This document shows, piece by piece, positions 34,033-49,112 of a stretch of 64,000 bases of DNA; the first letter of the stretch is position 1; every line of letters starts with the position of its first letter. Under the pieces are notes generated by a model. That model did not search any database, was not told the DNA's origin, and saw only the letters and a program-made list of their open reading frames with translations. A program made the translations under genes and the position numbers. Source of the stretch: Adiantum capillus-veneris (lineage: Eukaryota; Streptophyta; Polypodiopsida; Polypodiales; Pteridaceae). The stretch spans positions 64,675,372 to 64,739,371 of the forward strand of contig CM043953.1 in the NCBI GenBank assembly GCA_014529385.2, written 5' to 3'.

Positions 34033-34072
34033 ATGTGCCGTCAATCCTTCACTCCAGGAAGTCAGAAAGCTG

Positions 34073-34192
34073 CCTCCTTGGCGGTGATTGTGAAAGACTT
34101 AGGTCGGAAGCTCTACCCTTTTCTGACTCGGAACATTCTTTCAATTGTAGAGTCAAGAAGCACGAGGTTTACAATCACCGGCTTCAAGGAGG
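34073..34192. repeat. imperfect 45-bp fold-back just 3' of the gene
   Basis: Arm 34,073-34,116 (CCTCCTTGGCGGTGATTGTG...) pairs with the reverse complement of 34,147-34,192 over three blocks: CCTCCTTG, GGTGATTGT and CTCTAC. The middle is looser and the loop is about 30 bases. It would lie in the 3' UTR of the zinc-finger gene if the transcript extends at least 160 bases past the stop. Confidence 0.6.
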
Positions 34193-35701
34193 CCTCTGTA
34201 CAACACATCACATTTGTAATCTGCTCATTTCTTGTGGAATCTCTCATATGTGCTTGTGAAGTGGTATTAGAATTTATTGGCTATCTGGACTTGCTTATGT
34301 CAGGGGATCAGCAATGGTGACTCTTCAGAGACACTGCCTTATGTGTTTTTTGTCCCGATGTTCATAGGGGGTGCATGCATAAAGCTACTATTTTAAGGAA
34401 TAGGAGGTGTGTGCTTATTGTTTACTCAGCAAGTCTTTTTCATGCGCTCTGTCTGTTTTTCTGGGAGCTAGGCCTTAAGGTTACATTCCCTTCACAGTTA
34501 TGCTACAACGAGGTTAAGCCTTTGGTCGTTTCATTCATTAGAGGGCTAAAGCCAGTGAGAGAGCAACATATAGTCCACCTCTTCCTTTTATTTTTATGTG
34601 TAATGACAAGACTATCAAGGCCGAGGATGACACAAACTCTTCAGTGGGAAGTTCTACTCTTTACCCTAGGAGAGGTGTACTGGATTTGGATCCTTATGAG
34701 TTATTTGAGATGGAAAATTGTACATAAATTTGAACTTTAAACTGAAGTCCTTGCAAAAATTTGAGGCGGCCATTTTCCATTTGAACAAGTTTTGGATATA
34801 GCGAATCTACCTTTGCCCAAGTCCTGTATTGTCGATTTATGGAGGATATGAGTAGTCTTTCAGAGGTACTTTTGCTACCTCTCAAGGGGTAGCTGGCTAC
34901 CCTCTTGTCATTCACGAAGAAAATTCTCTCTCTCTACCTCGAAACCTTTGGACATTCCAAGGAGGTGAGAAAATAAGTGAACGTGACAAGGACTTCATCA
35001 ATTGGCAGCTAGTGAATTTTGAAGGAAAATGCATAGTTATTGAGACTCTTACAAGATATAGAATGGCAAAAATTTGCCAATATTAGCTTGCCACATTGCA
35101 CTAATCAACTAGCTTTTTTTTCGAATGGCCCACAATTGCTTCCAAGAGTTCAATGTGTTACTAAAACCCAAATAGACTGGAAGTTGGATATCAATGAACA
35201 GTGGACTAAGGAGATATGCTCAAGTGAAAAGATGACCGTGTCGAGTTTTTGCAAGAAGGATACGAGTCTGCCTCAGATTTTCAGTTGAAAAGTCCACACT
35301 TAACTAAGACTGTCCTCAAATTTGTTTTTAAGTTCTTACAAAGAGGGGTAAGAAGTATCCAAAGCTGGTTCCATGAAATCATTTTCTCGAGGTGGCTTGT
35401 CAAGAATTGTAGCTAACACGAGGGAATCATGGACTCAATTCAAAGGACCTGTTGCTATAGAGGACCTCGTAAAGAGAGCTAGTCCCACCTTCAAGGAGGA
35501 ACAACACACAAGGAGGAAAACCCAAAAAAGGAAAAAATACAAAATCATTGAAGTTTTGCAGGGGCGACAAGAGAGCTAGGATAGCAGAGGCCTTAGATAG
35601 ATTTTGGTCATTGTCACTTAGCCTTATAAGCAAGACAGGTCATTCACGAAGGAAGAGCAACATTGACAATGAGCACACACGACACACCTATGAGTTCGTG
35701 A

Positions 35702-35749
<48 letters not shown>

Positions 35750-36930
35750 CACTTTGAAATCTCTAAGCAAGTATCTTCAAAAGAGGTAACAATATAGTTG
35801 GAAGTAGTCATTGAGACCAAGCTTGGCAATTGCACTCACTACACTAGCATATTAGCGTGGGCAAAATGCATAGGTCTCTTGCTTCTTGCACTTCTTCAAA
35901 GCAAGCCCTCTTTTTATAGATATTGGATTGGTTAGGGTTTGATTAATCACAAGTAATTACAATGCAAAGCTTCCTTTGAAAATTAAGTGATTTAGGTGAA
36001 AAGTAGATGGTACGGTCAGGATTAAGGTTAGTAATAGTTAGAATTCTAGTAAGTATTTCCATGATGAACTTGTACAATATATAATTGCAAGGGTATTTAA
36101 AATGGTAGAATATATAGGAAGGGAAATTAGCAAGATTGGGTTGAATTACTCTCTTCCATCTGTTGGGGGAAAAATTTATACACTTAAGGGGCACCTACTA
36201 CTGTTACTCGCTAAAAAATAAATCCAACACCTTTCAAGATTCTCAAAGATTATAGCACACTAAGGTTTCCACCCTCAAGAACCATGATGTATGTATCTAT
36301 GTCCCCTTCTCCCCACCTTTAACACTCATCACCAAACCCTACAACATCATGTTGCAAATATCTACACCCTCTTTGGCTTGCCTACTACACTCATCAACAT
36401 AACTGAACGCATAGGCTCATGATGGTGCCATCAAGCCCAATGTGTGAACATTGAGCTATAATGGATTTGGCCTATATGAAATTGAATTGTGGTATCCACT
36501 TGAGTGTTGTAGTAGGACAAGAGATGAAAAAGCAGCATAGTAGGTTCCAAAAGGTTATGTGTGGATGCAATTTCTTATCTTTTGAGGAGAGACTTTGCGG
36601 TTGATTGATAATCCATCGCTAAGAGGGCACGTACACATGTTGAATCGATGATGAATTTGTTGATCAAATGATGCCCTACACACATGCCTACGTTCGGAGC
36701 GGAAAATTTGACACGCAGAGCAATTTTTGTAGGAGGTCTCGTGCAGAGGCTGTGTAGATGCTTTCCAGCCAATCCTATAAACTCTTGCCATTTGGATTGG
36801 AGATGTTCCAAACAATCGACTCCTCTCAACTCCCCAAGAGTTGCTCGATCATAATGAAAATGTTCCCTATCTGGATAGGAGCATGCTAACATGCCATTGT
36901 TTTTTGTTCGTTCACTCCCGTGTGCGCATC

Positions 36931-36932
<2 letters not shown>
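34193..36932. other. no assignable gene; isolated open stretches
   Basis: Near 34,600-34,738 one plus frame encodes about 45 ordinary residues ending YPRRGVLDLDPYELFEMEN, with further open pieces to about 35,580. They look like eroded coding sequence but match nothing I know. A (CT)n tract lies at 35,706-35,746. Minus frames at 36,555-36,892 are open over 105 codons without a motif. Confidence 0.3.

Positions 36933-37003
<71 letters not shown>
36933..37003. repeat. (GA)n microsatellite
   Basis: An uninterrupted GA run of about 71 bp. Confidence 0.97.
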
Positions 37004-40670
<3,667 letters not shown>

Positions 40671-40891
40671 CATCTAACATTACTTCCACAACAACATCTA
40701 CCTTTTTCTGTGTTGCTTCATGTTCTCTAGGGGAGATCATGTAGGCGTCGAGTCTTTGGTTATGATTAGAGAATACATCATCTAACATTACTTCCACAAC
40801 AACATTTACCTTTTTCTCTGTTGCTTCATGTTCTCTAGGGGAGATCATGTAGGCGTCGAGTCTTTGGTTATGATTAGAGAATACCTTAAGC
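40671..40891. repeat. 108-bp tandem duplication, open in frame
   Basis: Unit 40,671-40,778 repeats at 40,779-40,886 with only a few differences. 108 is a multiple of three, and the minus frame 40,893-40,654 stays open over both copies, encoding the 36-residue unit (containing SNHNQRLDAYMISPREHEAT) twice. No family is known to me. Confidence 0.85.
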
Positions 40892-40906
40892 AAGCAATGA
40901 GAGAAT

Positions 40907-41062
40907 AGGATGCAAATATAACCAATCTAGCACCTAATTATAAAAATTAATAAAGAATTGAGAGGATTTGAAGAGCAATGGAAAAGGATGCAAATATAAC
41001 CAATCTAGCACCTAATTATAAAAATTAATAAAGAATTGAGAGAATTGGAAGAGCAATGGAAA
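40907..41062. repeat. 78-bp tandem duplication
   Basis: AGGATGCAAATATAACC at 40,907 recurs at 40,985. The two copies are nearly identical and lie 20 bp after the 108-bp duplication. Confidence 0.85.
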
Positions 41063-41563
41063 AGAAGTACAATATAGGTTAATGCTAATAGTAGCATATA
41101 ACAGAGACATAAAATAGAATTTGAGCTTGTAATCGATAACCGCTTCCAACTAATGATTTTTTATATCCAAAGTTCATATATGCATGCAGATCAGTGTACA
41201 CCTCAATTGTGTAATCCCAAAACAAAAATCAAAACCCAATCAATTAATATAGGCTCAATCCTAATCGTAAATAAATCAATTGTCAAGTATTAATCCAATT
41301 AGAACAACATAGTGTTGTGCCCTTTTGGTTCACACAAACACAAAACTCCAGAGAAAACTACTTCAACATGAATATGATAGTCTTTTCTGATATCAAGAGA
41401 TAAAGAAAAATAGAAAGAGTGTGAAAATCAATGGAGTTCTCCTCCTCTCTTCTTCTCCATTGCAAGAGCTCCCTTAATAATGAACGACAATTTTCCTTGT
41501 CCATTGTTTTTTTGTCCTTCATCACCTCTAAGAGACCTCTTTCTTCTTCCTCCTCAAGAAACT

Positions 41564-41643
<80 letters not shown>

Positions 41644-42813
41644 ACAAATAAGAACTCTTCCTTGTCTACTATGAGAGCAATATTGGCCCTCAAACAAGAG
41701 CAACCCTTGAGGAGCCAGCCAAATCTTAATCTTACTCCCTTTTTCCTTCTCCTCATCCTCCTTGAGAGATCTCATTCATTTTCCTCGTCACCCTTCCACA
41801 CGATCTTGATAGTAGTCCAAAATTAAGGAGCCACCACATCCTTCTTGACCCCGCCTCCCCCTCCCTCCCCCAAAATTTCCTTCCTAATCCTCCTACTTGT
41901 AACCTCATCTTCTCTATAATAAAAGCTTCAATAAATTATCTTCTTTGCTCATTTTTATGCACCCTTATAAAGCCCCTCTTTATTGTGTGTTGTCATGTCA
42001 TCAGAACAATGGCATGGGAAGGAAGTCTTGATGATACATCACCTCAACCCTAACCTGTGCAAAAACACCTAGTTATGGAGCCAAAAAAACATGCCAAATC
42101 CTTGCAATGCTTTCATATTTCAATGAAACAGTCATTAGAGCTCAACTCAAGCTAACTCGACTACAAGAAAAAACCAACGTGCTGCACCATTTTTGCATTC
42201 TTATTTCTTTTTCACCCCTTGTTGAAAGGAGAATGGAGCTATGGAGGATCACACAACGTAGCATTCAAGGTTATTTGAGACTCATGTCCATAGAGAGATA
42301 AATGCATTAAATAGAAAATGTACTCAATACAATGGAATGGAACTTGCTTTATTGATTGGAATCAAAGAGGAGAGAGAATGCAAGTTTAGCATAATGACAT
42401 TTTATAGAGTCAAAATGGAAGGTGATAATAAATGTAAGAAAGTGATATGCACCACTTGTGCTAAAGGGAAAGTAGCATGTGGATTATAGAAAATAGCATT
42501 TGGCTATAATATGTAGCATGTGTGCATAGCAAAGAAACATGTGTTAAGGAAATCTATGTAGAAGGTTGTATCTGTGCACATAGGGGTTCGTGCTAGTATG
42601 CTTGGCCTTACGGATTGGTCACATATAGTGTGTAAGCTGAAGTCTTACCCCAACAGACACCCTTGTAAGATGAAGCTTACACAAAATGCATAGATTCTAA
42701 TTGAGGAGTTTAATTTGAGCTACATTTGGTAACTATATATGGTTCATTAGATGAATCAATGCAAGAAGATAGGTCTTATTACAAATTTTGATTTGGGGTA
42801 ATTTCTAAACCCG
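41063..42813. other. no gene seen; (GA)n at 41.6 kb
   Basis: A GA run of about 78 bp occupies 41,565-41,642. Open frames over it on both strands are microsatellite artefacts. The rest is AT-rich with no motif. Confidence 0.45.
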
Positions 42814-43107
42814 TTACAATGCATCTTCATAGTAGATATTGTTGACATCCCTTTCTTCTTCTTCTTCTACAAAATATACATTGTCTTTGGAATCTTCAAG
42901 ATTCTTTGATTCTAGCAAAAAACATATAGGTTGTGCACCTACTCGGTCGAACTTATTAAGTCGAATATCTCCAGATTTTGCATCGCTCTCCGTTTTTTTT
43001 GCTAAAGAGAGCCTTCGTGCCCTGCACGTGCTGCCACGTGTTTGCGTCGGCCTGTCTCTGTGGTGTCCCTTGATCACATTAGGCTCGTGCTTCTGACTCC
43101 TTTGCAC
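42814..43107 (-). other. unrecognised 97-codon frame with acidic tail
   Basis: The minus frame begins with a basic segment (RDRPTQTRGSTCRARRLSLA) and ends in an acidic one (VEEEEERDVNNIYYEDAL), an arrangement more orderly than chance AT-rich frames. There are no neighbours of known function. It may be a retroelement linker or a captured exon. Confidence 0.2.
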
Positions 43108-45179
43108 TTGTAGAGGAAAAGGCAGGCAGAATGGACCTAGAATTGAGGTTGCGCTCCTCTAGCGCATGGATTTCATGTCCTGTAAACACGACGAGACCAT
43201 GCAATCTAGCTTAGTATTGCAAATGCAGACTGACATGGTGACGAGTGTGGCAAGCGTCTATTCGGATTGGTGGAGACATCAACGATTGACACGAGGGAGG
43301 CGAGCAGCTGTTGATGTGAGATCAACATGCTCCAAGATTTGAACCCATCCTAGGAAGGCTTTCATGTCTGCCAACAGTCCTTGAGTGAAAGAGAGACAGA
43401 GCAAGAGAGACAGAGAGAGACGCAAGGAGCAAGAGTGACCGGACCATTTACTGGACATAAATCACAAGCTGAATATGATAACAACCAAAGAAGTCAATCA
43501 ACGACAAATTGCAAGAACAAAATTTTTGATAATGATTATCGAATATTTACAAGTGCCGATCGAGGTGTATTGCATTGTCAAAAAGTTATGTCTGTCAGTA
43601 ATAACTAGATGTTGCTGCTATTTATATATATTTCCTACTCAACGGTGTTCTGGCTGAGCATCACTGACATTCTAATTATGAGCACGTTTAGTTTGTTTAG
43701 TTCTGTATTCAACGATGAGACTTCCTTGCGCAACGCAAAAATCTACTCCTCAAGCCTATAAATCTGGACATCAGCAAGCTCCCCTTGGTAACTTTCAATT
43801 GCATCTTTGAGAGCAGGGTTTGTTGTTATCACTTCTGCACGGAAACATCTGTTGTCATTCAAGGTATCTCCCGAAAGTCTGGAAAAAATTTGTCTTGCTA
43901 ATTCTTCTATCTTGTCGAGTCGTGGGTCTTCAATCTAGTCTAGGAGCTCATCCGATTGCGTTTCTTCTGGTGTCATCAAAAACTCGCTTTCTTCAACCCG
44001 TTCCATTCCTTCCCTGGATGGACACAGCAAAATCATCGGCATTTCTATTTAGAGATGCTCATTTGAATAGAATAAAGCAAAACAATGAAGGCACAAACTC
44101 AATAGATGGTGTCATGCAATTGTTGTCACCCCTATCTTGTGAACCAATGGCATGTACTCAACATCGCCGATCTTGTGCTTTGTTTCTTTATTGTCTTGCT
44201 ATTCATCAGCAGCAAGCACACTTGCTGGGCTGGACGGAACATGATAGGAGATCAATGTATACACGGTTTAGAGTGTCGTTTCAATCTATGGACCAATGCA
44301 CCTTTGCACGTCCTGCCACATCGAGATAAAAACCGGTCAGCCTGTGGATGGGAGGTCCCATACATTTGACTGTTGCTGAATATACTGACAAAATCTTGGT
44401 ACGTTGTTGATGATGGGTGCACCATACACCTCCAAAGCACCTTGGTATTCCCTAGCTCCATCCCACAGCCTTGGTATGGCGTGACCCAAGACGATGAGGG
44501 GTAGTACCTTCCCGTTGATATACCGCTTTCGGCGTGTAGAAAGTACCGTTGTCTTGCAACTCCGCTTCCATGACAAGAAAATGAGTAAAGGGATAACAAT
44601 TAGGTTTATTTGAATCCTACATGATTATTCAGCAGTAATAAGGGCTTGCTAACAAGCCAATTTTAAGCAAAAAATATGCCAGATGCGGCTCTAAGGGCCA
44701 AAAGATGTCTTGGTAATGCTAATAGTGAGTATGCTTGAAGTGGTCATAGCTAGGATTTTATTGATCAAAGTTGTAGTACTTGAAGTGCTCTATAGGCCTG
44801 TCTTTACGGCTCGTCAATCGGAGCTACAGATAGGAAGTTATGTCAGTTTGAAATTTGAGTTAGTAGCAGATCCGTACTAGCTGCTGATAATGGGTCAAAA
44901 ATGATATGAATTCATGGGCCTAAAGCTCACTTTGAGGAGCGTGTTGGTCTTTCCAATTTGTCAATCGGGGTTCCGGTTGTCAAGATATGACCAATTTAAG
45001 TTTCATCGGGAGCCAGTTCCGTACCACTTTGGTCGCCTTGATCAGTTCTTCATTTGGGAAGTTTTGAGCTTCAGCCAGGTTCTAGAAAATGATATCTTAT
45101 TCAAAATTTCATCACTTATAGTGCATTGATAGATGGTACTTCAGTAGATTTGTATTCCATGGCCGGCTAATGAAGACAT
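43108..45179. other. no assignable gene; broken minus-strand coding texture
   Basis: On the minus strand from 44,600 to 43,680 several frames carry non-repetitive residues, among them EELARQIF, NPALKDAIESYQGELADVQ and EVSSLNTELNKL, the last two like a coiled coil, with stops between. This looks like one eroded protein, possibly retroelement gag, but I cannot place it. Confidence 0.3.
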
Positions 45180-45385
45180 GACAAATGTGTAAAGCAATGC
45201 CTCGGCCAATATGCATGTTAAATGTGGTGTTGGAAAAGAGGTCCGATTGGAGAAAGAAGTCATGCTTGGTGGTGCTTTGGAATGCGGACCAATGACGGCT
45301 ATTGGAGAACAATGCTGAGCTACTGCTATGCTGCCTTGGTTAATATGTAGCATTGCCTTGTTGCCTTGATTAATATGTAAGTCAA
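45180..45385 (+). pseudogene. small PPR-like remnant
   Basis: NMHVKCGVGK (from AATATGCATGTTAAATGTGG) near 45,206 and two later copies of CCTTGGTTAATATG or CCTTGATTAATATG resemble the LVNMYVKCG word of PPR repeats, two of them with TAG or TAA in place of the Tyr codon. Short and low confidence. Confidence 0.3.
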
Positions 45386-45688
45386 AGTGGCGGGGTAGTG
45401 GCCGCCCAAGAGGAGCTGGCCGCCCAAAAGCTCAAGACCAAAAGGCATGGCCACCCTAAAACTTAGAGGGTGTGAACCATGGGAAAGAAAGAGAAGGAGG
45501 GGGCGAGCTGCAGCGAGCAGGAGAGAAACGGGGGGGAAGGCAAGCTTGCGTAGGGTAGTAGAGGGCGCCGATGAAGATGCCTATGAAGCGAAAATTGTCC
45601 AGCTTGCCATGGCGCTTCAATTCGGCCTCACCTTCACAGATTTTTGTTCACCTGCCACTCCACCATGCCACATCAGCAAGGGGCTGTG

Positions 45689-45712
45689 CCCATTAGCGAT
45701 ATCGCTAATGGG
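45689..45712. repeat. perfect 24-bp palindrome
   Basis: CCCATTAGCGAT followed immediately by its exact reverse complement. No spacer. Confidence 0.95.
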
Positions 45713-46032
45713 TTGGCCAAGAATAGTAAAACCGGTTCCCCATGCAAACTCACAAACCGCTTGCATAAAAAAGAGGGAGGAGGATCTCTTTTCTTCTTCT
45801 TCCTCTCTCTCATAGAAGCCAAACCTCTTAGCTAATTCGAATCCTAAACCTGTTAAGCCACTCTAATTTCTTTCATAGGCATTTGAACTCTAAGCTTCCA
45901 TAGCCGCTTCTAAGAAAGAACTCCATAACCTATACTAAGTCTCCTAATCCCATTCGAATCCAAAAACTAAACCTCCATAATACATCCTTAACCTATACTA
46001 AGCCTCATTAGCCATTCCAATTCAAAAGCAAA

Positions 46033-46647
46033 CCTTCCATAACCCATGATAATCCTAAGTTAAAGCTTGTTAACCATCATAATCCTAAGCTAAACCTCCC
46101 TAGCGATTCGAATCTCATTCAAGCCCAATAATCCTAAGCCGATTCATCATAATCTTAAGCCGATCTATCATAATCCTAATCCAAAGCTTGATAGTCATTG
46201 TAATCCTAAGCCACTCCTAAGCTAAACTCCATAAGACATTCTAATCCTATGCTAAGCCAACTCTAAGCCGAACCTAAACTCCATAACCAACTTTCGTGCA
46301 ACAAACTCCCATAGCCATAGCCGAAGAGAAGATCAGGCTCTCTCTCTCTCTCGACCTTGAAGCAGTAGAGGACGAACGAAGGAGAGAAAAATCATCAAGA
46401 TAACCTTGGTAGGCCAATTAAGGCAGGTGAAGCCGATGTAAGGAGCTTAACACTCCACAATTAACATTTAAATTAAGCAGTGGTAATGTTCATTGTCCGT
46501 TTTGGGTATTCAAGTTTCGATGGTCCAAGCTGTTTATTTCAAGATTTGTCTCCATTGATTGTGTCTTGCAACTCTTTTCCTTGCACCTCTCACATCCAGA
46601 GGCCTTGTGCCTTCTCATCTCACCATTCGAACACAAATCCCCAGACA
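46033..46647 (+). repeat. 5' LTR of the 46-53 kb element
   Basis: Matches 52,246-52,942 almost throughout. The first 250 bp are a degenerate tandem repeat of words like CATAATCCTAAGCC. The CT tract here is 15 bp (46,338-46,352), against about 91 bp in the partner. It ends CCAGACA, then four bases, then TGGTGAACCCGATG, a possible primer site whose tRNA I cannot name. Confidence 0.85.
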
Positions 46648-46702
46648 TTCTTGGTGAACCCGATGCGAATCGAGCCGGGGTGAGAAGTATTTGTAGAGGA
46701 AG

Positions 46703-47708
46703 ATGTCGACACCGCAAGAGGCAGCCATGCAACAAATGATGCAGCAGTTTGCTGCATGTATGCAACAATAACAGTCTACCCAATAGAACTATAATCTGCA
46801 AGAGTGGATTCATAAAGCTCGACACATAGTTACAGAGAAATTACAACGATTTGAAGGTCGGAATATTAGCAAATTTTGCAATATCTACGAGAAGGCAATG
46901 GAAGATAATGGAATCAATGATCAGAATACAGTGGAAGGATTTCATTTAATTGCAGTGCCGGAACTTAGAGGCCGAATAAAAGAGATTCAGGCGGTTCAAG
47001 GCCCGAATTGGTAGGAATTCAAGAAGGCGCTGCAAGAGGAATATTTTCTTGAAGATTCACAAAGGGTAACCAGACAAAGCTTTATGAAGTGGGCAGAAGA
47101 AAGAAAAAAAATTATCTGCACGCGAATTATTATGGGAGTTTGGAAAGAAATTTGAGCAATTGTCCTCGACTGAGCAACGTTCAATGAAGGATCAGAAGGT
47201 TGAACTATTCATTCAGGCTCCTGATCCACGACTTCAAAAGAGTCTAGTGCAGTTGTTGCTGGAGGATTCAACAGGTGAATTGGGCTTAACACCTGATTGG
47301 AAGATAGTCACTGAAGCGGTAAATATGATCGTGAAACAACAGATGAGAGTTGATAAGCTGATTGTGGCTGATGTCATGGATGTTGTGAAAGAGGAACCTA
47401 AGGAGAAAATAACCTCGACAATACCCAGAGTGGAAAAGCCAGTTCTAGACAAATTGGTGAAAAGTATTCAAGAGTTAAATTTGAATTTCAAAGCTATTAA
47501 ATTTGAAGGATTAGCTGCAAAGGGATCTACTTCTGAGCCTAGACAACAACCTCCATGCAAAGGTTGGGATCAATGCATGTGGTGTGATAGTGAAGACCAC
47601 AGGTATGTTAAGGAATGTGATGAGTTTGATGAAGCTTACAAAAGGAACCGGTTTTCTGGAAGGACAAGAAGATTCACCTTAGGGAAACATGTGAAATGCT
47701 CCACTTGA
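46703..47708 (+). pseudogene. gag of the 46-53 kb element
   Basis: Starts at an ATG (46,703) with a Gln/Met-rich segment and meets a TAA after 22 codons. It continues with LQRFEGRNISKFCNIYE and VPELRGRIKEIQ, a capsid-like helical region, to a frameshift in an A-run near 47,108. A long open frame (47,160-47,708) then contains KVELFIQAPDPRLQKSL and a CCHC zinc knuckle, CMWCDSEDHRYVKEC (C-x2-C-x4-H-x5-C, one residue longer than usual in the last gap). Gag assembles the particle and binds RNA. Two early stops (CAA/CAG to TAA/TAG type) and one frameshift inactivate it. Confidence 0.75.
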
Positions 47709-48234
47709 ACTTCGATAGGGGCATCATGAAAAAGATAGTTGAAGACATATAACATAATGTTGCTCTTGTGGAAGCAGCTGCATATGGGCTGCAAGTTTGC
47801 GGAAAGGGTGATGGTGCAAGTACAAAGGGTCAATTGTGCCCTTATGCTTTGAAGATAGCAGAAGCAGGAAAGGTAACTTATGGGAAGCTATGACAGGTAG
47901 GGAATTCAATTCGAGAAACCACACGGTGGATTGATCCACTGGATTCCCACTTAGAGTACGCATTCATTGCTAAGTCTCAAGCTAATGAGGCTATGGTGTA
48001 AGAAAAGCGGAAAAGAGATGAAGAAGTTCTAGGGACATAAAAAAGGACAACGAGATTCAATAGCAGAAAAGAAGAAGGTCCTATTCCTAAGCTTGCTCCT
48101 GAAGTGGTTATGGAGGAGGCGCCCAAGGATAAAAAGCAAGGTAAGCTAGGGGACCCTCGTATAAGCTTAAATCTGACATTGAATTAGCTACAGATCTAAA
48201 GAAAATTTTTGAAGAGTGAATTTTTAAAAGAAAA

Positions 48235-49023
48235 GTGGAGCTCACATTGGGTGATATTCTGGGAATTTCCAAATGCGAGTTTCACGAGGAGATTATTGAT
48301 ATTATCAAGAGGAAGCGGCAGATACCAAGTGAGAAGGAGCCAGAATCAATTAAGAGCCGGACAGTTTGGCACATTGAAGCAATTTTGGATGATTATGAAG
48401 AATATTTGGCAGATCTTGAAGAAGAAGAGTCGAGGTCTGTGGTGGTGTCAAACCCAATTGTACCTGAGGTAAGGCATGTTCATTTTAATGATGATGAAGA
48501 CAATGAAAGTATACCCAAGAGTCACTTTTCAAGGACTCATTGGGCAAGGGCAACAACCGAAATTGTTGTGAAGCTTGGCGACATTGAAGAACCGGTGTTA
48601 ACACTGATAGATCATGGATCGGAGATAAATTTGATGGAAAAAATCTTACATAAAAAGGGGAAATGGCCTATTGATGTAGACCATGGTTGGCGGATTCAAG
48701 CTGCCAACATGCTTCCAGGCGACCTCTATGGTGCATGTGCAAATGTTAAGGTTACTGTAGAGGATGTCTGTGATGATCAAAATTTCTTTACATAGGAGCA
48801 TTCCTCTTATCCATTAATTTTGGGGCAACCCTACATTATGGCCGTGCGGATGGAAACCAAGGTGCTAGATGATGGCTCAGCCTATGCCAGGGTTCGGAGC
48901 CGAGATGGTAAGAAAGCAGTTCAATTCTTGACTGTATGTGACCATGCCAAGAACAAGGATAGTTTACGTGATCATCCATTGCCAAAGATACACAAGGAGT
49001 TTAAAGAACACAGGTTTGCATAG
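48235..49023 (+). pseudogene. protease region of the 46-53 kb element
   Basis: EPVLTLIDHGSEINLM has the retropepsin layout, where the family form is LIDxGSEINLM with Asp-Ser/Thr/His-Gly. Downstream, after a TAG at 48,793, SYPLILGQPYIMAVRME gives the second hydrophobic-Gly-Gln-Pro strand. The segment before it (48,235-48,560) is acidic and probably a linker. It would cleave the polyprotein, but the TAG between the two halves prevents a full domain. Confidence 0.75.
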
Positions 49024-49112
49024 GATTTTCTCGGAGTGCCACTATAAAGCGGAACTATGGTGGTACAAGTGAGGAGAAGTTCTCGCAAAGAGAAGCTTTC
49101 TGTTCCTGGTTT

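Noticed and set aside
34033-34740. Plus frames 34,033-34,320 and 34,375-34,740 as genes
   Set aside because: The first is the 3' flank of the zinc-finger gene and includes the fold-back; the second changes character midway and has no motif.
45447-45835. 122-codon plus frame as a gene
   Set aside because: Composition shifts from basic to Ser-rich, it overlaps a second open frame, and it lies just upstream of an LTR. Probably retroelement flank.
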